Shown here: positions 48,276 to 57,400 of the stretch, piece after piece
How the letters are laid out: each line of letters starts with the position of its first letter
Numbering within the stretch: position 1 is the first letter of the stretch
Source: Kribbella sp. NBC_00382
GTDB lineage: Bacteria > Actinomycetota > Actinomycetes > Propionibacteriales > Kribbellaceae
NCBI RefSeq assembly: GCF_036067295.1
Contig: NZ_CP107954.1
Coordinates: 4,526,001 to 4,590,000, forward strand
DNA: 64,000 bases
Direction: 5' to 3'
Position numbers and translations under genes: made by a program
Notes under the pieces: model-generated
What the model was told of the DNA's origin: nothing
Seen by the model: only the letters and a program-made list of their open reading frames with translations
Databases searched by the model: none

Positions 48276-51200
48276 ATGAGCTACCCCAAGGCCGGTAAGA
48301 CCCGACTGACCGCTAGTCCGGAGTTCCCGCAGATCGAGCGTGAGGTGCTCGAGTACTGGGAGTCGGACGGGACGTTCATTGCGTCGGTCGAGCAACGGGC
48401 GGCGGGGGTTGACGGGGAGAACGAGTTCGTCTTCTATGACGGGCCGCCGTTCGCCAACGGGTTGCCGCATTACGGGCATCTGCTGACGGGGTACGTGAAG
48501 GACCTGGTGCCGCGGTACCAGACGATGCGCGGGCATCGGGTCGAGCGGCGGTTCGGGTGGGACACGCATGGGCTGCCGGCTGAGTTGGAGGCTCAGCGGG
48601 TGCTGGGGCTGAAGACGAAGGCCGAGATCCTCGAGTTGGGGATCGAGAAGTTCAACGAGACGTGCCGGGCGTCGGTGCTGAAGTACACCGACGAGTGGCA
48701 GGCCTATGTCACCCGGCAGGCGCGGTGGGTCGACTTCGGGAACGACTACAAGACGCTCAATCGCGACTACATGGAGTCGGTGATCTGGGCCTTCAAGACC
48801 TTGTACGACAAGGGCCTGGTGTACGAGGGGCTGCGTGTCCTGCCGTATTGCTGGAACGACGAGACGCCGCTGTCGAATCATGAGCTGCGGATGGATGACG
48901 ACGTCTATCAGCCGCGGCAGGATCCGTCGGTGACGGTTGCGGTGGTGCTGGAGACGGGCGAGCGGTTGCTGGCCTGGACGACGACGCCGTGGACGCTGCC
49001 GAGCAACCTGGCGATGGCTGTTGCCCCGGACATCGACTATGTGGTGGTCTCCGACGCTTTGGGGCGGCCGACGATCTTGGCTGAGGCGCGGCTTTCGGCG
49101 TACACGGAGGAGCATGGCGGGGTTGCTGGGCTGTCGAGTGAGGTCTTGCGGCGGTTGAAGGGGTCGGAGCTGATCGGGCTGCGGTACACGCCGTTGTTCG
49201 ACTTCTTCGCGGATGCTTCCAAGTGGGGGACTGCCAACGCCTTTCAGGTGATCGCGGCCGACCATGTGACGACGGAGAACGGCACCGGCGTGGTGCACAT
49301 GGCGCCGGCGTACGGCGAGGAGGACCAGCTCGCCTGCGACGCTGTCGGGATCCCGACGCTGCTGACGGTGGATGACGGGGCTCGCTTCACGACCGTGGTT
49401 CCGCCGTACGTGGGTCAGCATGTCTTCGAGGCGAACCGGCCGATCATCCGTGATCTCCAGGCGGCCGGGGCGCTCGTTCGCGAGGACAGCTATGTGCACA
49501 GCTACCCACATTGCTGGCGATGCCGGAATCCGCTGATCTACAAGGCGGTCTCGAGCTGGTTCGTCGAGGTGACCCGGATCCGGGACCGGATGGTCGAGCT
49601 GAACGAGCAGATCACCTGGGTGCCTGAGCACGTCAAGCACGGGCAGTTCGGCAAGTGGCTGGAGAACGCGCGGGACTGGTCGATCAGCCGCAATCGCTTC
49701 TGGGGTTCGCCGATCCCGGTGTGGCGCTCGGACGATCCGGCCTATCCGCGGATCGACGTCTACGGGTCGGTCGAGGAGCTGGAGCGCGACTTCGGCGTCG
49801 CCGTACCGGATCTGCACCGCCCGTACGTCGATGAGCTCACGCGGCCGAATCCGGACGACCCCACCGGCCGCTCGACGATGCGGCGGGTGGCCGACGTACT
49901 GGATGTGTGGTTCGACTCGGGGTCGATGAGTTTCGCGCAGGTGCACTATCCGTTCGAGAACACGGACTGGTTCGAGCACCACTTCCCGGGCGACTTCATC
50001 GTCGAGTACATCGGGCAGACGCGTGGCTGGTTCTACACGATGCACATCCTGGCGACGGCACTCTTCGATCGGCCGGCGTTCTCGTCGTGCCTGGCGCACG
50101 GGATCGTGCTGGGCAGCGACGGGCAGAAGATGAGCAAGTCACTGCGGAACTATCCCGACGTGCGGGAGGTGTTCGATCGCGACGGCGCGGACGCGATGCG
50201 CTGGTTCCTGATGTCGTCGCCGATCCTGCGCGGTGGCAACCTGGTGGTCACCGAGGCCGGGATCCGCGACGGCGTCCGGCAGGTGATGATCCCGCTCTGG
50301 AACGCCTGGTACTTCTTCGGCCTCTACGCGAACGCCGCGTCGGCCACGGCGTCGTGGTCGGTGTCGTCCTCCGTGGAACTCGACCGCTACCTGCTGGCGC
50401 GGCTGCGGGTCTTCGTGGACGAGATGACGGAGCGCCTCGACCGGTACGACATCGCGTCAGCCTGCGAGTCGGTCGTCAGCTACCTGGAAGTCCTCACCAA
50501 CTGGTACATCCGCCGCTCCCGCGAACGCTTCTGGGACGAGCAGGGCGCAACCTTCCAAGACGCCCTCAACACCCTCTACACAGCCCTCGAAGTAGTCACC
50601 CGGGTGGTCGCACCCTTGCTGCCCCTGACCGCCGAGGAAATCTGGCGAGGCCTCACGGGCGAACGCTCAGTCCACCTCACCGACTGGCCCTCCACCTCCG
50701 ACCTCCCCGCCGATGCCGACCTGGTCGCGCGAATGGACCGAGTCCGCGAGATCTGCTCAGTAGCCTCAGCCATCCGCAAATCCGAAGGCATCCGCGGTCG
50801 CCAGCCGCTGCGCACGCTGACCGTCGCCACCGCTGACGCGAAGGCGCTCGAACAGTTGGTCCCGGTCCTCCAAGCCGAGGTCAACGTCCGATCCGTCGTC
50901 CTGACCGCGGTGGACGACACCGACGCCCCGGTCTCCCAGAAACTGACGGTCAACGCCCGAGCCGCCGGCCCCCGCCTGGGCCGCGACGTCCAGACCGCCA
51001 TCAAAGGCTCGAAGTCCGGCGACTGGTCCGTCTCTCCCGAGGGCGACGTCGTAGCCGGCGGCGTCCCCCTCCAGCCCGGCGAGTACACCCTGGAAACCAC
51101 CCTCGCCGAATCCACCGACTCCGGCCACCAGGCCCCCGGCCTCCTCACCAACGGCGGCTTCGTCATGCTCGACCTACTCATCACCCCCGACCTCGAACGC

Positions 51201-51416
51201 GAAGGCATCGCCCGCGACGTAATCCGCCAAATCCAACAATCCCGCCGCGACGCCAACCTGAACATCACCGACCGCATCACCCTGCACCTGACGGCCGACG
51301 CCCCCACCCTCGAAGCAATCGATGAACACCGCGAGGTTCTGATGGCAGAAACCCTCGCCACCACCCTCAACATCACCCAAGGCAACGACCTCACCGTCGC
51401 GCTGGCGAAGGCCTGA
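48276..51416 (+). CDS. ileS: Isoleucyl-tRNA synthetase
   Basis: 1046 residues. The HIGH motif reads GLPHYGHLL (about 64-72) and KMSKS is in GQKMSKSLRN (about 616). The editing domain (about 180-400) keeps TTTPWTLPSNLAMAV, and the zinc-type site CWRCRNP is at about 412. The length and sequence are of the eukaryote-like (type 2, mupirocin-tolerant) class usual in mycobacteria and relatives. No T-box leader fits in the 64 bp upstream. A compact hairpin follows the stop. Confidence 0.97.
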   Translation: MSYPKAGKTRLTASPEFPQIEREVLEYWESDGTFIASVEQRAAGVDGENEFVFYDGPPFANGLPHYGHLLTGYVKDLVPRYQTMRGHRVERRFGWDTHGLPAELEAQRVLGLKTKAEILELGIEKFNETCRASVLKYTDEWQAYVTRQARWVDFGNDYKTLNRDYMESVIWAFKTLYDKGLVYEGLRVLPYCWNDETPLSNHELRMDDDVYQPRQDPSVTVAVVLETGERLLAWTTTPWTLPSNLAMAVAPDIDYVVVSDALGRPTILAEARLSAYTEEHGGVAGLSSEVLRRLKGSELIGLRYTPLFDFFADASKWGTANAFQVIAADHVTTENGTGVVHMAPAYGEEDQLACDAVGIPTLLTVDDGARFTTVVPPYVGQHVFEANRPIIRDLQAAGALVREDSYVHSYPHCWRCRNPLIYKAVSSWFVEVTRIRDRMVELNEQITWVPEHVKHGQFGKWLENARDWSISRNRFWGSPIPVWRSDDPAYPRIDVYGSVEELERDFGVAVPDLHRPYVDELTRPNPDDPTGRSTMRRVADVLDVWFDSGSMSFAQVHYPFENTDWFEHHFPGDFIVEYIGQTRGWFYTMHILATALFDRPAFSSCLAHGIVLGSDGQKMSKSLRNYPDVREVFDRDGADAMRWFLMSSPILRGGNLVVTEAGIRDGVRQVMIPLWNAWYFFGLYANAASATASWSVSSSVELDRYLLARLRVFVDEMTERLDRYDIASACESVVSYLEVLTNWYIRRSRERFWDEQGATFQDALNTLYTALEVVTRVVAPLLPLTAEEIWRGLTGERSVHLTDWPSTSDLPADADLVARMDRVREICSVASAIRKSEGIRGRQPLRTLTVATADAKALEQLVPVLQAEVNVRSVVLTAVDDTDAPVSQKLTVNARAAGPRLGRDVQTAIKGSKSGDWSVSPEGDVVAGGVPLQPGEYTLETTLAESTDSGHQAPGLLTNGGFVMLDLLITPDLEREGIARDVIRQIQQSRRDANLNITDRITLHLTADAPTLEAIDEHREVLMAETLATTLNITQGNDLTVALAKA

Positions 51417-51432
51417 CCCGGCTTCCGCCGGG
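51417..51432 (+). terminator. Hairpin after ileS
   Basis: CCCGGC / GCCGGG with a TTCC loop starts at the base after the ileS stop. The stem is short but perfect with a stable tetraloop. A second small hairpin (GTCGCC/GGCGAC, 51458-51472) follows. Confidence 0.6.
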
Positions 51433-51555
51433 CGACGAGCTCGCGCTTGCTGTGGAGGTCGCCGAAGGCGACGACTTCTCTGACACCGCAGCGGGCTCCT
51501 GAAGACACATCGCTTTCCCTCAACCCGCGCCTGCAGCGGCGCCTGTCACCATCGC

Positions 51556-51669
51556 CTGCTCCGCTGGGCGCAGCCCGGCGCCCGCCACCTGCGCGGAGCC
51601 CCGCGCCCGCTCCACTCCGCTCACGTCCGGGCGACGCCCGCCATCTGCTGCTCCACCGGGCGCAGCCCG
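51556..51669 (+). repeat. GC-rich non-coding stretch with a 22-bp direct repeat
   Basis: The 274-bp gap between ileS and the aldo/keto reductase gene has no supported gene. A 22-mer at 51556-51577 recurs at 51648-51669 with 20 of 22 identities; both begin CTGCTCC and end GGGCGCAGCCCG. The repeated GGGCGCAGCCCG can fold on itself, as in short palindromic repeats. Codon-like structure is absent. Confidence 0.55.
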
Positions 51670-51690
51670 CCGGAGCATAGGGTGGGTTGT

Positions 51691-52668
51691 ATGGAGAAGC
51701 GGACGCTCGGGCGTACTGGTCGTGAGGTTGGCGTGGTTGGGCTGGGGGCCTGGCAGCTGGGGGCTGACTGGGGTGAGGTGGATGAGGGGGATGCGCTCGC
51801 CGTGCTCAACTCGGCTGTTGAGGGTGGCGTCACCTTCATCGATACGGCTGATGTGTATGGGGACGGGCGGAGTGAGCGGCTGGTTGGGCAGGTGCTGAAG
51901 GAGCACCCGGAGCTGACCGTCGCGAGCAAGATGGGCCGCCGGGTTGAGCAGAAGCCGGAGAACTACAACTTCGACAACTTCCGTGCCTGGAACGATCGGT
52001 CGCGGGAGAACCTCGGGGTCGAGACGATCGACCTGGTGCAGCTGCACTGTCCGCCGACCGCCGTCTACTCGACCGACGAAGTGTTCGACGCGCTCGACAC
52101 GTTGGTGCAGGAAGGTCGCATCTCGGCGTACGGGGTGAGTGTGGAGACGTGTGAAGAAGCGCTGACCGCGATCGCCCGGCCGAATGTCGCGTCCGTGCAG
52201 ATCATCCTCAACGCCTTCCGCCTCAAGCCCCTCGACGAGGTCCTTCCGGCCGCCGAGCGGGCAGGCGTCGGGATCATCGCCCGGGTCCCGCTCGCCAGCG
52301 GGCTGCTCTCCGGGAAGTACGACGAGAACACCACCTTCGGCGCGGACGACCACCGCAACTACAACCGCAAGGGCGAGGCGTTCGATGTCGGCGAGACCTT
52401 CTCCGGCGTCGACTTCGCCACCGGCCTGGAGGCCGTCAAGCGCCTGATTCCGCTAGTCCCTGACACCGCCACCATGGCCCAGTTCGCCCTCCGCTGGATC
52501 CTCGACCAGCCCGGCGTCTCCGTCGTCATCCCCGGCGCCCGCAACCCCCAACAGGTGGCAGGCAACATCGGCGCCGCCGCCCTCGCCCCGCTCACGACAG
52601 GCGAGCTCAAGGTCGTCCAAACCGTGTACGACGAGCTGATCCGCCCCCAGGTCCACGACCGCTGGTAG
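51691..52668 (+). CDS. Aldo/keto reductase
   Basis: 325 residues of the AKR superfamily. The tetrad is Asp and Tyr in IDTADVYGDGRSE (about 50-55), Lys in VASKMGR and His in LVQLHCPP. The NADP-binding end reads VIPGARNPQQVAGN. It belongs to the bacterial group near YajO/voltage-gated K-channel beta-like reductases; substrate unknown. The ATG has AGGGTGG upstream. Codon use is less GC-biased at the 5' end than at the 3' end. Hairpins follow the stop. Confidence 0.92.
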   Translation: MEKRTLGRTGREVGVVGLGAWQLGADWGEVDEGDALAVLNSAVEGGVTFIDTADVYGDGRSERLVGQVLKEHPELTVASKMGRRVEQKPENYNFDNFRAWNDRSRENLGVETIDLVQLHCPPTAVYSTDEVFDALDTLVQEGRISAYGVSVETCEEALTAIARPNVASVQIILNAFRLKPLDEVLPAAERAGVGIIARVPLASGLLSGKYDENTTFGADDHRNYNRKGEAFDVGETFSGVDFATGLEAVKRLIPLVPDTATMAQFALRWILDQPGVSVVIPGARNPQQVAGNIGAAALAPLTTGELKVVQTVYDELIRPQVHDRW

Positions 52669-52691
52669 CTCCCGCCGTGGTGCCGCAGATC

Positions 52692-52719
52692 GCCGGCTGA
52701 GCCCTCCGCCTCAGCCGGC
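52692..52719. terminator. Terminator hairpin after the aldo/keto reductase
   Basis: GCCGGCTGAG / CTCAGCCGGC, a perfect 10-bp stem with an 8-base loop, begins 24 bp after the stop codon. Confidence 0.75.
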
Positions 52720-52726
52720 CGGAGTT

Positions 52727-52766
52727 GGGTAGGAAATTAGCCCTGATCGGGACCAAATTCCTACCC
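52727..52766. terminator. Second inverted repeat, probably ending the small-peptide gene
   Basis: GGGTAGGAAATT (52727-52738) and AATTCCTACCC (52756-52766) pair over 11 bases with one bulged A. The arms are AT-richer than usual here. It lies 40 bp downstream of the minus-strand peptide gene and just behind the other hairpin, so the two together may insulate convergent transcripts. Confidence 0.6.
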
Positions 52767-52805
52767 GAGTTCGGCGAAGATCCTCCCCGCTGACGGCAGG
52801 CGGGG

Positions 52806-52994
52806 TCAGGCGGCTGCGACGGAGAGGATCGTGCTGACGATTCCGGAGATGATGCCGACGATGGTGGTGATGGTGGCGAGCGCTTTGGTGCCGTTCACCC
52901 AGAGGCCCTTGTTGAGTTCACGCCACCGCTTCGGCACCACGGCGAGCTTGAGCTTCTGCCACTTGTGCTGACAGTACTTCCGCAGTCCCCTCAT
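52806..52994 (-). CDS. Small cationic membrane peptide of unknown function
   Basis: 62 residues. The N-terminal half is strongly basic and Trp-rich (MRGLRKYCQHKWQKLKLAVV, PKRWRELNKGLW); the C-terminal half is one hydrophobic helix (TITTIVGIISGIVSTILSVA). No leader-type cleavage site is seen. The build resembles a leaderless bacteriocin or a type I toxin, though it may be a plain membrane protein. The ATG at 52994 is preceded by GAGTGAG; a GTG two codons earlier is possible. It is followed by strong hairpins. A CCGTCCA/TGGACGG palindrome lies at 53031-53049 upstream. Confidence 0.55.
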   Translation of the reverse strand: MRGLRKYCQHKWQKLKLAVVPKRWRELNKGLWVNGTKALATITTIVGIISGIVSTILSVAAA

Positions 52995-53030
52995 GCTCAC
53001 TCATTATGCTCAGCCGATTACTCTCCGAAA

Positions 53031-53049
53031 CCGTCCATCATGTGGACGG
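53031..53049. promoter_or_regulatory. Palindrome between the small peptide and mec genes
   Basis: CCGTCCA / TGGACGG with a 5-bp centre (TCATG) lies 37 bp upstream of the peptide gene and 49 bp before mec. Either divergent gene could be controlled. Confidence 0.4.
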
Positions 53050-53097
53050 AGTGTTCTGCTGGCGGGGTCGGGTTTGCCGGGCCATTACCGTGGAGGC

Positions 53098-53550
53098 GTG
53101 CTCACCATCGACCAGGCCACGTACGACGCGATCGTGGCGCACGCTCGTCGCGACCATCCGGACGAGGCCTGTGGGGTGGTCGCCGGACCGGCCGGATCCG
53201 ACCAGCCGGCCCGGTTCATCCCGATGCTGAACGCGGCGATGTCGCCGACGTTCTACGAGTTCGACTCCGGCGATCTGTTCCGGTTGTACAAGGAGATTGA
53301 CGAGCGCGACGAGGAACCGGTCGTGATCTACCACTCGCACACGGCCACCGAGGCCTACCCGTCCCGGACGGACATCAACCTGGCCCAGGAGCCGGGCGCG
53401 CACTACGTGCTCGTCTCCACCCGCGACGGCGCGGACGAGGCCTCGTACGACGGGCCGGTGGAGTTCCGGTCGTACCGGATCATCGACGGCGAGGTCGCCG
53501 AAGAAGAAGTGAAGATCGTGGCGGACTACGGCAACCAAGGAGACAACTGA
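53098..53550 (+). CDS. mec: Mec: JAMM metalloprotease releasing cysteine from CysO
   Basis: 150 residues of the Mov34/MPN (M67) family. The zinc motif is H79-x-H81 in YHSHTATEAYPSRTD with Asp92, Glu23 in DEACG is the catalytic acid, and Ser89 completes JAMM. In mycobacteria Mec cleaves the CysO-cysteine adduct to give free cysteine. It precedes cysO (1 bp gap) and cysM, the standard trio. The GTG start is very near a GGAGG, so the start is fixed by homology rather than spacing. Confidence 0.92.
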   Translation: MLTIDQATYDAIVAHARRDHPDEACGVVAGPAGSDQPARFIPMLNAAMSPTFYEFDSGDLFRLYKEIDERDEEPVVIYHSHTATEAYPSRTDINLAQEPGAHYVLVSTRDGADEASYDGPVEFRSYRIIDGEVAEEEVKIVADYGNQGDN

Positions 53551-53551
53551 T

Positions 53552-53830
53552 ATGGCGATCGAGCTTCGCGTCCCGACCATCCTGCGCACCTACACCGGGG
53601 GCGAGAAGGCGGTGAACGGGGACGGCGCGACGCTGGCCGAGTTCATCGACAACGTGAACGGCACCCACCCGGGCCTGAAGGAGCGGATCGTGGAAGGTGA
53701 GCCGGAGGAGCTGCGCCGGTTCGTCAACGTCTACGTCAACGACGAGGACGTCCGCTTCACCGGCGGCCTGTCCACCGGCGTCAAGGACGGCGACGTCGTC
53801 GTCGTACTGCCCGCGGTCGCCGGCGGCTGA
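53552..53830 (+). CDS. cysO: CysO sulfur-carrier protein (ThiS/MoaD fold)
   Basis: 92 residues with the ubiquitin-like fold. The C-terminal AVAGG ends in the Gly-Gly that is adenylated and thiocarboxylated. RVPTILRTYTGGEK and FVNVYVNDEDVRF are typical of CysO. The thiocarboxylate donates sulfur to CysM-bound aminoacrylate. The activating E1-like enzyme (MoeZ) is not adjacent. Confidence 0.94.
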   Translation: MAIELRVPTILRTYTGGEKAVNGDGATLAEFIDNVNGTHPGLKERIVEGEPEELRRFVNVYVNDEDVRFTGGLSTGVKDGDVVVVLPAVAGG

Positions 53831-53832
53831 TC

Positions 53833-54780
53833 GTGCGTTTCGACAGCCTGCTCGACTCGGTCGGCGGTACGCCGCTGGTCGGCCTGCCGAAGCTCTCTCC
53901 GTCCGGTGATGTCCGGCTGTGGGCCAAGCTGGAGGACCACAACCCGACCGGTTCGATCAAGGACCGGGCGGCGCTGCGGATGCTGCTCGACGCGGAGAAG
54001 GACGGCCGGCTCCGGCCGGGCAACACGATCCTCGAGCCGACGTCGGGCAACACCGGTATCTCGCTGGCGATGGCGGCCAAGCTGCGCGGGTACCGGATGG
54101 TCTGCGTGATGCCGGAGAACACCTCCGAGGAGCGCCGGCAAATCCTGCGGATGTGGGGCGTCGAGATCATCTCCTCGCCGGCCGCGGGCGGGTCGAACGA
54201 GGCTGTCCGGGTCGCCAAGCAGGTGGCCGAGGAGCACCCCGACTGGGTGATGCTCTACCAGTACGGCAACCCCTCGAACGCGGCCGCGCATTACGACGGC
54301 ACCGCGCGCGAGATCTTCGCCGACCTGCCGTCGGTGACGCATTTCGTCGCCGGACTCGGTACCACCGGCACGCTGATGGGTGCCGGGCGGTTCTTCCGTG
54401 AGTACAAGCCCGAAGTACGGATCGTCGCCGCCGAACCCCGGTACGGCGAACTGGTCTACGGCCTGCGCAACCTCGACGAGGGCTTCGTCCCCGAGCTGTA
54501 CGACGCGTCGCTGATCGATGCCCGCTTCTCGGTCGGCCCTCGTGATGCGGTCCGCCGGGTGCGCGAACTGCTCGACAACGAAGGCATCTTCGCCGGGATC
54601 TCCACCGGCGCGATCCTGCATGCCGCGCTCGGCCAGGCCGCCAAGTGCGTCCAGGCGGGCGAGAAGGCCGACATCGCCTTCGTGGTCGCGGACGGCGGCT
54701 GGAAGTACCTGTCCACGGGCGCCTACGAAGGCACGATCGACGAAGCGGAAGACCGCCTCGAGGGCCAGCTCTGGGCCTAG
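53833..54780 (+). CDS. cysM: CysM: CysO-dependent cysteine synthase
   Basis: 315 residues of the PLP fold-type II family. The PLP lysine is Lys43 in NPTGSIKDRAAL, TSGNTG (about 71-76) binds the phosphate, and GLGTTGTLMG (about 175-184) is the glycine loop. It uses O-phosphoserine and CysO-thiocarboxylate, a sulfide-independent route useful under oxidative stress. GTG start two bases after cysO. Rhomboid gene Rv1337, next in mycobacteria, is absent here. Confidence 0.94.
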   Translation: MRFDSLLDSVGGTPLVGLPKLSPSGDVRLWAKLEDHNPTGSIKDRAALRMLLDAEKDGRLRPGNTILEPTSGNTGISLAMAAKLRGYRMVCVMPENTSEERRQILRMWGVEIISSPAAGGSNEAVRVAKQVAEEHPDWVMLYQYGNPSNAAAHYDGTAREIFADLPSVTHFVAGLGTTGTLMGAGRFFREYKPEVRIVAAEPRYGELVYGLRNLDEGFVPELYDASLIDARFSVGPRDAVRRVRELLDNEGIFAGISTGAILHAALGQAAKCVQAGEKADIAFVVADGGWKYLSTGAYEGTIDEAEDRLEGQLWA

Positions 54781-54793
54781 CGGTCCAGCGGGC

Positions 54794-55036
54794 CTAGATC
54801 TCCTGCGCGAACTTGAAGTACCACTTGCCGTTCTTGAGGAAGCAGGGCTGGGTCACGCCGGAGCCCTCCAGGTCCATCTTGTAGTTGTTGCAGGCGTCCA
54901 GGCTGTTGAACGGCCCGAGCGTGTTGAACGGGCCGTGCCCGGCGCTCGCCGGAGCGACCTGCAGGGCGACGGCCAGCGCGGCCGTGGTGAAGGCCACGGC
55001 GGCGGCCCGGCGGATGAAGTGGGACGGCACGGTCAT
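54794..55036 (-). CDS. Small secreted protein of unknown function
   Basis: 80 residues. A clear signal peptide (HFIRRAAAVAFTTAALAVAL, then VAPASA-GHG) is followed by a 47-residue mature part with two cysteines (DACNN and QPCFLK), probably one disulfide. It ends NGKWYFKFAQEI. Similar short secreted proteins occur across actinobacteria without known role. GAGGAG precedes the ATG. Convergent with cysM, 13 bp apart. Confidence 0.75.
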   Translation of the reverse strand: MTVPSHFIRRAAAVAFTTAALAVALQVAPASAGHGPFNTLGPFNSLDACNNYKMDLEGSGVTQPCFLKNGKWYFKFAQEI

Positions 55037-55159
55037 CGTGAATCTCCTCGTCGGTGGGCGAAAGTCAGCCGACCGTAGGCGGCCGCGCGGGGCGCGGCAA
55101 GGCATCACCCGAAATCTCGCCGAAGGACAAGGGTTTGCCTTTGCCCCAAGGGGAAACGG

Positions 55160-57400
55160 TCAGGCGACCGCCCGGCGCAAGTGCTCGGCGGTCAGCGATT
55201 TCCGGTCCTCCAGCAGCGCCGCCGGAGTCCCCTCGAAGAGGATCTGGCCGCCATCGTGGCCCGGGCCGGGGCCCAGGTCGATGAGCCAGTCGGCGGCTCC
55301 GATGATGTCCAGGTTGTGCTCGATCGCGATCACCGTGCTGCCGCTGTCGACGAGGCGATGGATGATGCCGAGCAGTTGGTCGACGTCGGCCATGTGCAGT
55401 CCGGTCGTCGGCTCGTCCATCAGGTAGACCTTCGCGGGGGTCTGCAGCTCGGTCGCGAGTTTCACCCGTTGGCACTCGCCGCCGGACAACGTGGTCAGCG
55501 GTTGGCCGAGCTTCAGGTAGCCGAGACCGACGTCGTCCAGGGCGGCGATGGTCGCCTCCACCGCTCGACTGCCGAACACCCCGGCCGCCTCGCTGATCGT
55601 CAGCTCCAGCGCGTCCGCGATCGACCGTCCGGCCAGGCGGTAGCCGAGTACCTCGTCGGTGTACCGGCGTCCGGCGCAGACCTCGCAGAGCGATTTCAGG
55701 TCGTCCATGAAGGCCAGCTCGGTGTAGACGAAGCCGAGACCCTTGCAGTTCGGGCAGGCGCCTTCGGAGTTCGAGCTGAACAGCGCCGGGCTGACGTCGT
55801 TCGCCCGGGCGAACAGGTCGCGGATCTCGTCCATGATTCCCGTGTACGTCGCCGGGCTGGACCGGCGGTTGCCCGAGAGTTGACCTTGGTCGATCGCGAC
55901 GGCCTCGGGATGCTGGGCCCGCAACTCGTCGTTGATCAGACTGCTCTTGCCCGAGCCCGCCACCCCCGTCACCACGGTGAGCACACCGGTCGGGATCTCC
56001 ACGGTGACGTCGCGCAGGTTGTGCGCCGACGCGTTCGCGATGGTCAGCTTGCCGGTGGGTTCGCGGGGCGAGCGGTTGAGTGGCGCCGCCCGGTCCATGA
56101 ATCGCCCGGTCTCGGTCTTCGCCGACCGCAACCCGGCGACGTCGCCTTCGTAGACGATCCGCCCACCGTCCGGTCCCGCGCCCGGGCCGACGTCGACGAC
56201 GTGATCGGCGAGCTCGATGACGTCGCGGTCGTGCTCGACGACGAGCACGGTGTTGCCCTTCTCCTGGAGCTTGCGCAGCAGCCGGCCGAACCGCTCGACG
56301 TCCTCCGGATGCAGCCCGGCCGTCGGTTCGTCGAAGATGTAGAGCATGTCGCCGAGGCTGCTGCCGAGGTGCCGAACCATCTTGATCCGTTGCGATTCAC
56401 CACCGGACAGCGTGCTCGTCTGCCGGTCGAGGCTCAGATAGCCGAGCCCGATGGTGACCAGATTGCCGAGCCGGTCGCGCAGGTTCTCGACCACCGTCGC
56501 CGCCTCAGGCTCGTCGACTGAGTCCAGTACTTCGAGCAGCTCATCAGCCTGCAACGCCGCGAACTCCGCGATGTTGCGCCCACCGATCGTGCACCCGAGC
56601 GCCTCCGCGTTGAGCCGCCCACCCGCACACTCCGGGCACACTCCCGACGACACCAGCCGCTCGAACACCTTCCGGTTCGCCGCCGACATCTTGCTGACGT
56701 CCTTGCGCAGGAACAGCCGGTGGAACCGATCGATCACGCCCTCGAAGTCGTCCGGCGTCGCCGGCAACGGGTGAGCCGCTCGCGCTCCGCGGCGCAAGGT
56801 CTGCCAGGCGCTCTCGGAGTACCGGCTGAGGGGTTTGTCCAGATCGAACAGCCCCGACTCGGCGTAGTACTTCCAGTACCACCGCCCGACCGCGAAGCTC
56901 GGATGCCGCAACGGCCCGTCCGAGAGCGCCAGCGACCGGTCGACGAACGCTTCCTCGTCGAGCGTCGCGCTGATCCCCGTGCCCTGGCAGGCCGGGCACA
57001 TGCCCTCGGGATCGTTGAACGAGAACCGGTTCGAGTAGCCGACGAACGGCGTGCCGGCGCGCGAGAAGAGCAACCGCAGCAGCGGATGGATGTCGGTCAC
57101 AGTGCCGACGGTGGAGCGCGTGCTGCCGCCGATCCGGCGCTGGGCGACGACGATCGCGGGGGACAGGTTCTCGATCGCGTCCGCGTCGGGTTGCCCGTAC
57201 TTCGGCAGCCGGTTGCGGATGAACGTCGTGAACGTCTCGTTCAGCTGGCGTTGCGCCTCGGCCGCGATGGTGTCGAAGACGAGCGACGACTTGCCCGAGC
57301 CGGACACGCCCGTGACGACGATCAGCCGGTGCTTCGGCAGCTCGACGGACACGTCGCGCAGGTTGTTCTCCCGGGCGCGCAGGATGCGAATCGTGCTCAT
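55160..57400 (-). CDS. Short UvrA paralogue (excinuclease-like ABC ATPase)
   Basis: About 746 residues with two ABC cassettes: Walker A GVSGSGKSS (about 33) and GVAGSGKSS (about 470), and signatures LSGGESQR and LSGGECQR. Zinc CxxC pairs lie in CPACQGTG, CPECAGGRL, CPNCKGLG and CEVCAGRR. It is about 200 residues shorter than housekeeping UvrA and lacks much of the UvrB-binding part, like UvrA2/DrrC-type proteins linked to drug tolerance. The ATG reading MSTIRIL is used; a GTG two codons upstream is possible. No drug-synthesis gene is nearby. Confidence 0.9.
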   Translation of the reverse strand: MSTIRILRARENNLRDVSVELPKHRLIVVTGVSGSGKSSLVFDTIAAEAQRQLNETFTTFIRNRLPKYGQPDADAIENLSPAIVVAQRRIGGSTRSTVGTVTDIHPLLRLLFSRAGTPFVGYSNRFSFNDPEGMCPACQGTGISATLDEEAFVDRSLALSDGPLRHPSFAVGRWYWKYYAESGLFDLDKPLSRYSESAWQTLRRGARAAHPLPATPDDFEGVIDRFHRLFLRKDVSKMSAANRKVFERLVSSGVCPECAGGRLNAEALGCTIGGRNIAEFAALQADELLEVLDSVDEPEAATVVENLRDRLGNLVTIGLGYLSLDRQTSTLSGGESQRIKMVRHLGSSLGDMLYIFDEPTAGLHPEDVERFGRLLRKLQEKGNTVLVVEHDRDVIELADHVVDVGPGAGPDGGRIVYEGDVAGLRSAKTETGRFMDRAAPLNRSPREPTGKLTIANASAHNLRDVTVEIPTGVLTVVTGVAGSGKSSLINDELRAQHPEAVAIDQGQLSGNRRSSPATYTGIMDEIRDLFARANDVSPALFSSNSEGACPNCKGLGFVYTELAFMDDLKSLCEVCAGRRYTDEVLGYRLAGRSIADALELTISEAAGVFGSRAVEATIAALDDVGLGYLKLGQPLTTLSGGECQRVKLATELQTPAKVYLMDEPTTGLHMADVDQLLGIIHRLVDSGSTVIAIEHNLDIIGAADWLIDLGPGPGHDGGQILFEGTPAALLEDRKSLTAEHLRRAVA

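Noticed and set aside
48147..50099. 650-residue open frame opposite ileS
   Set aside because: Arg/Pro/His-rich shadow with no start signal; ileS on the plus strand is certain.
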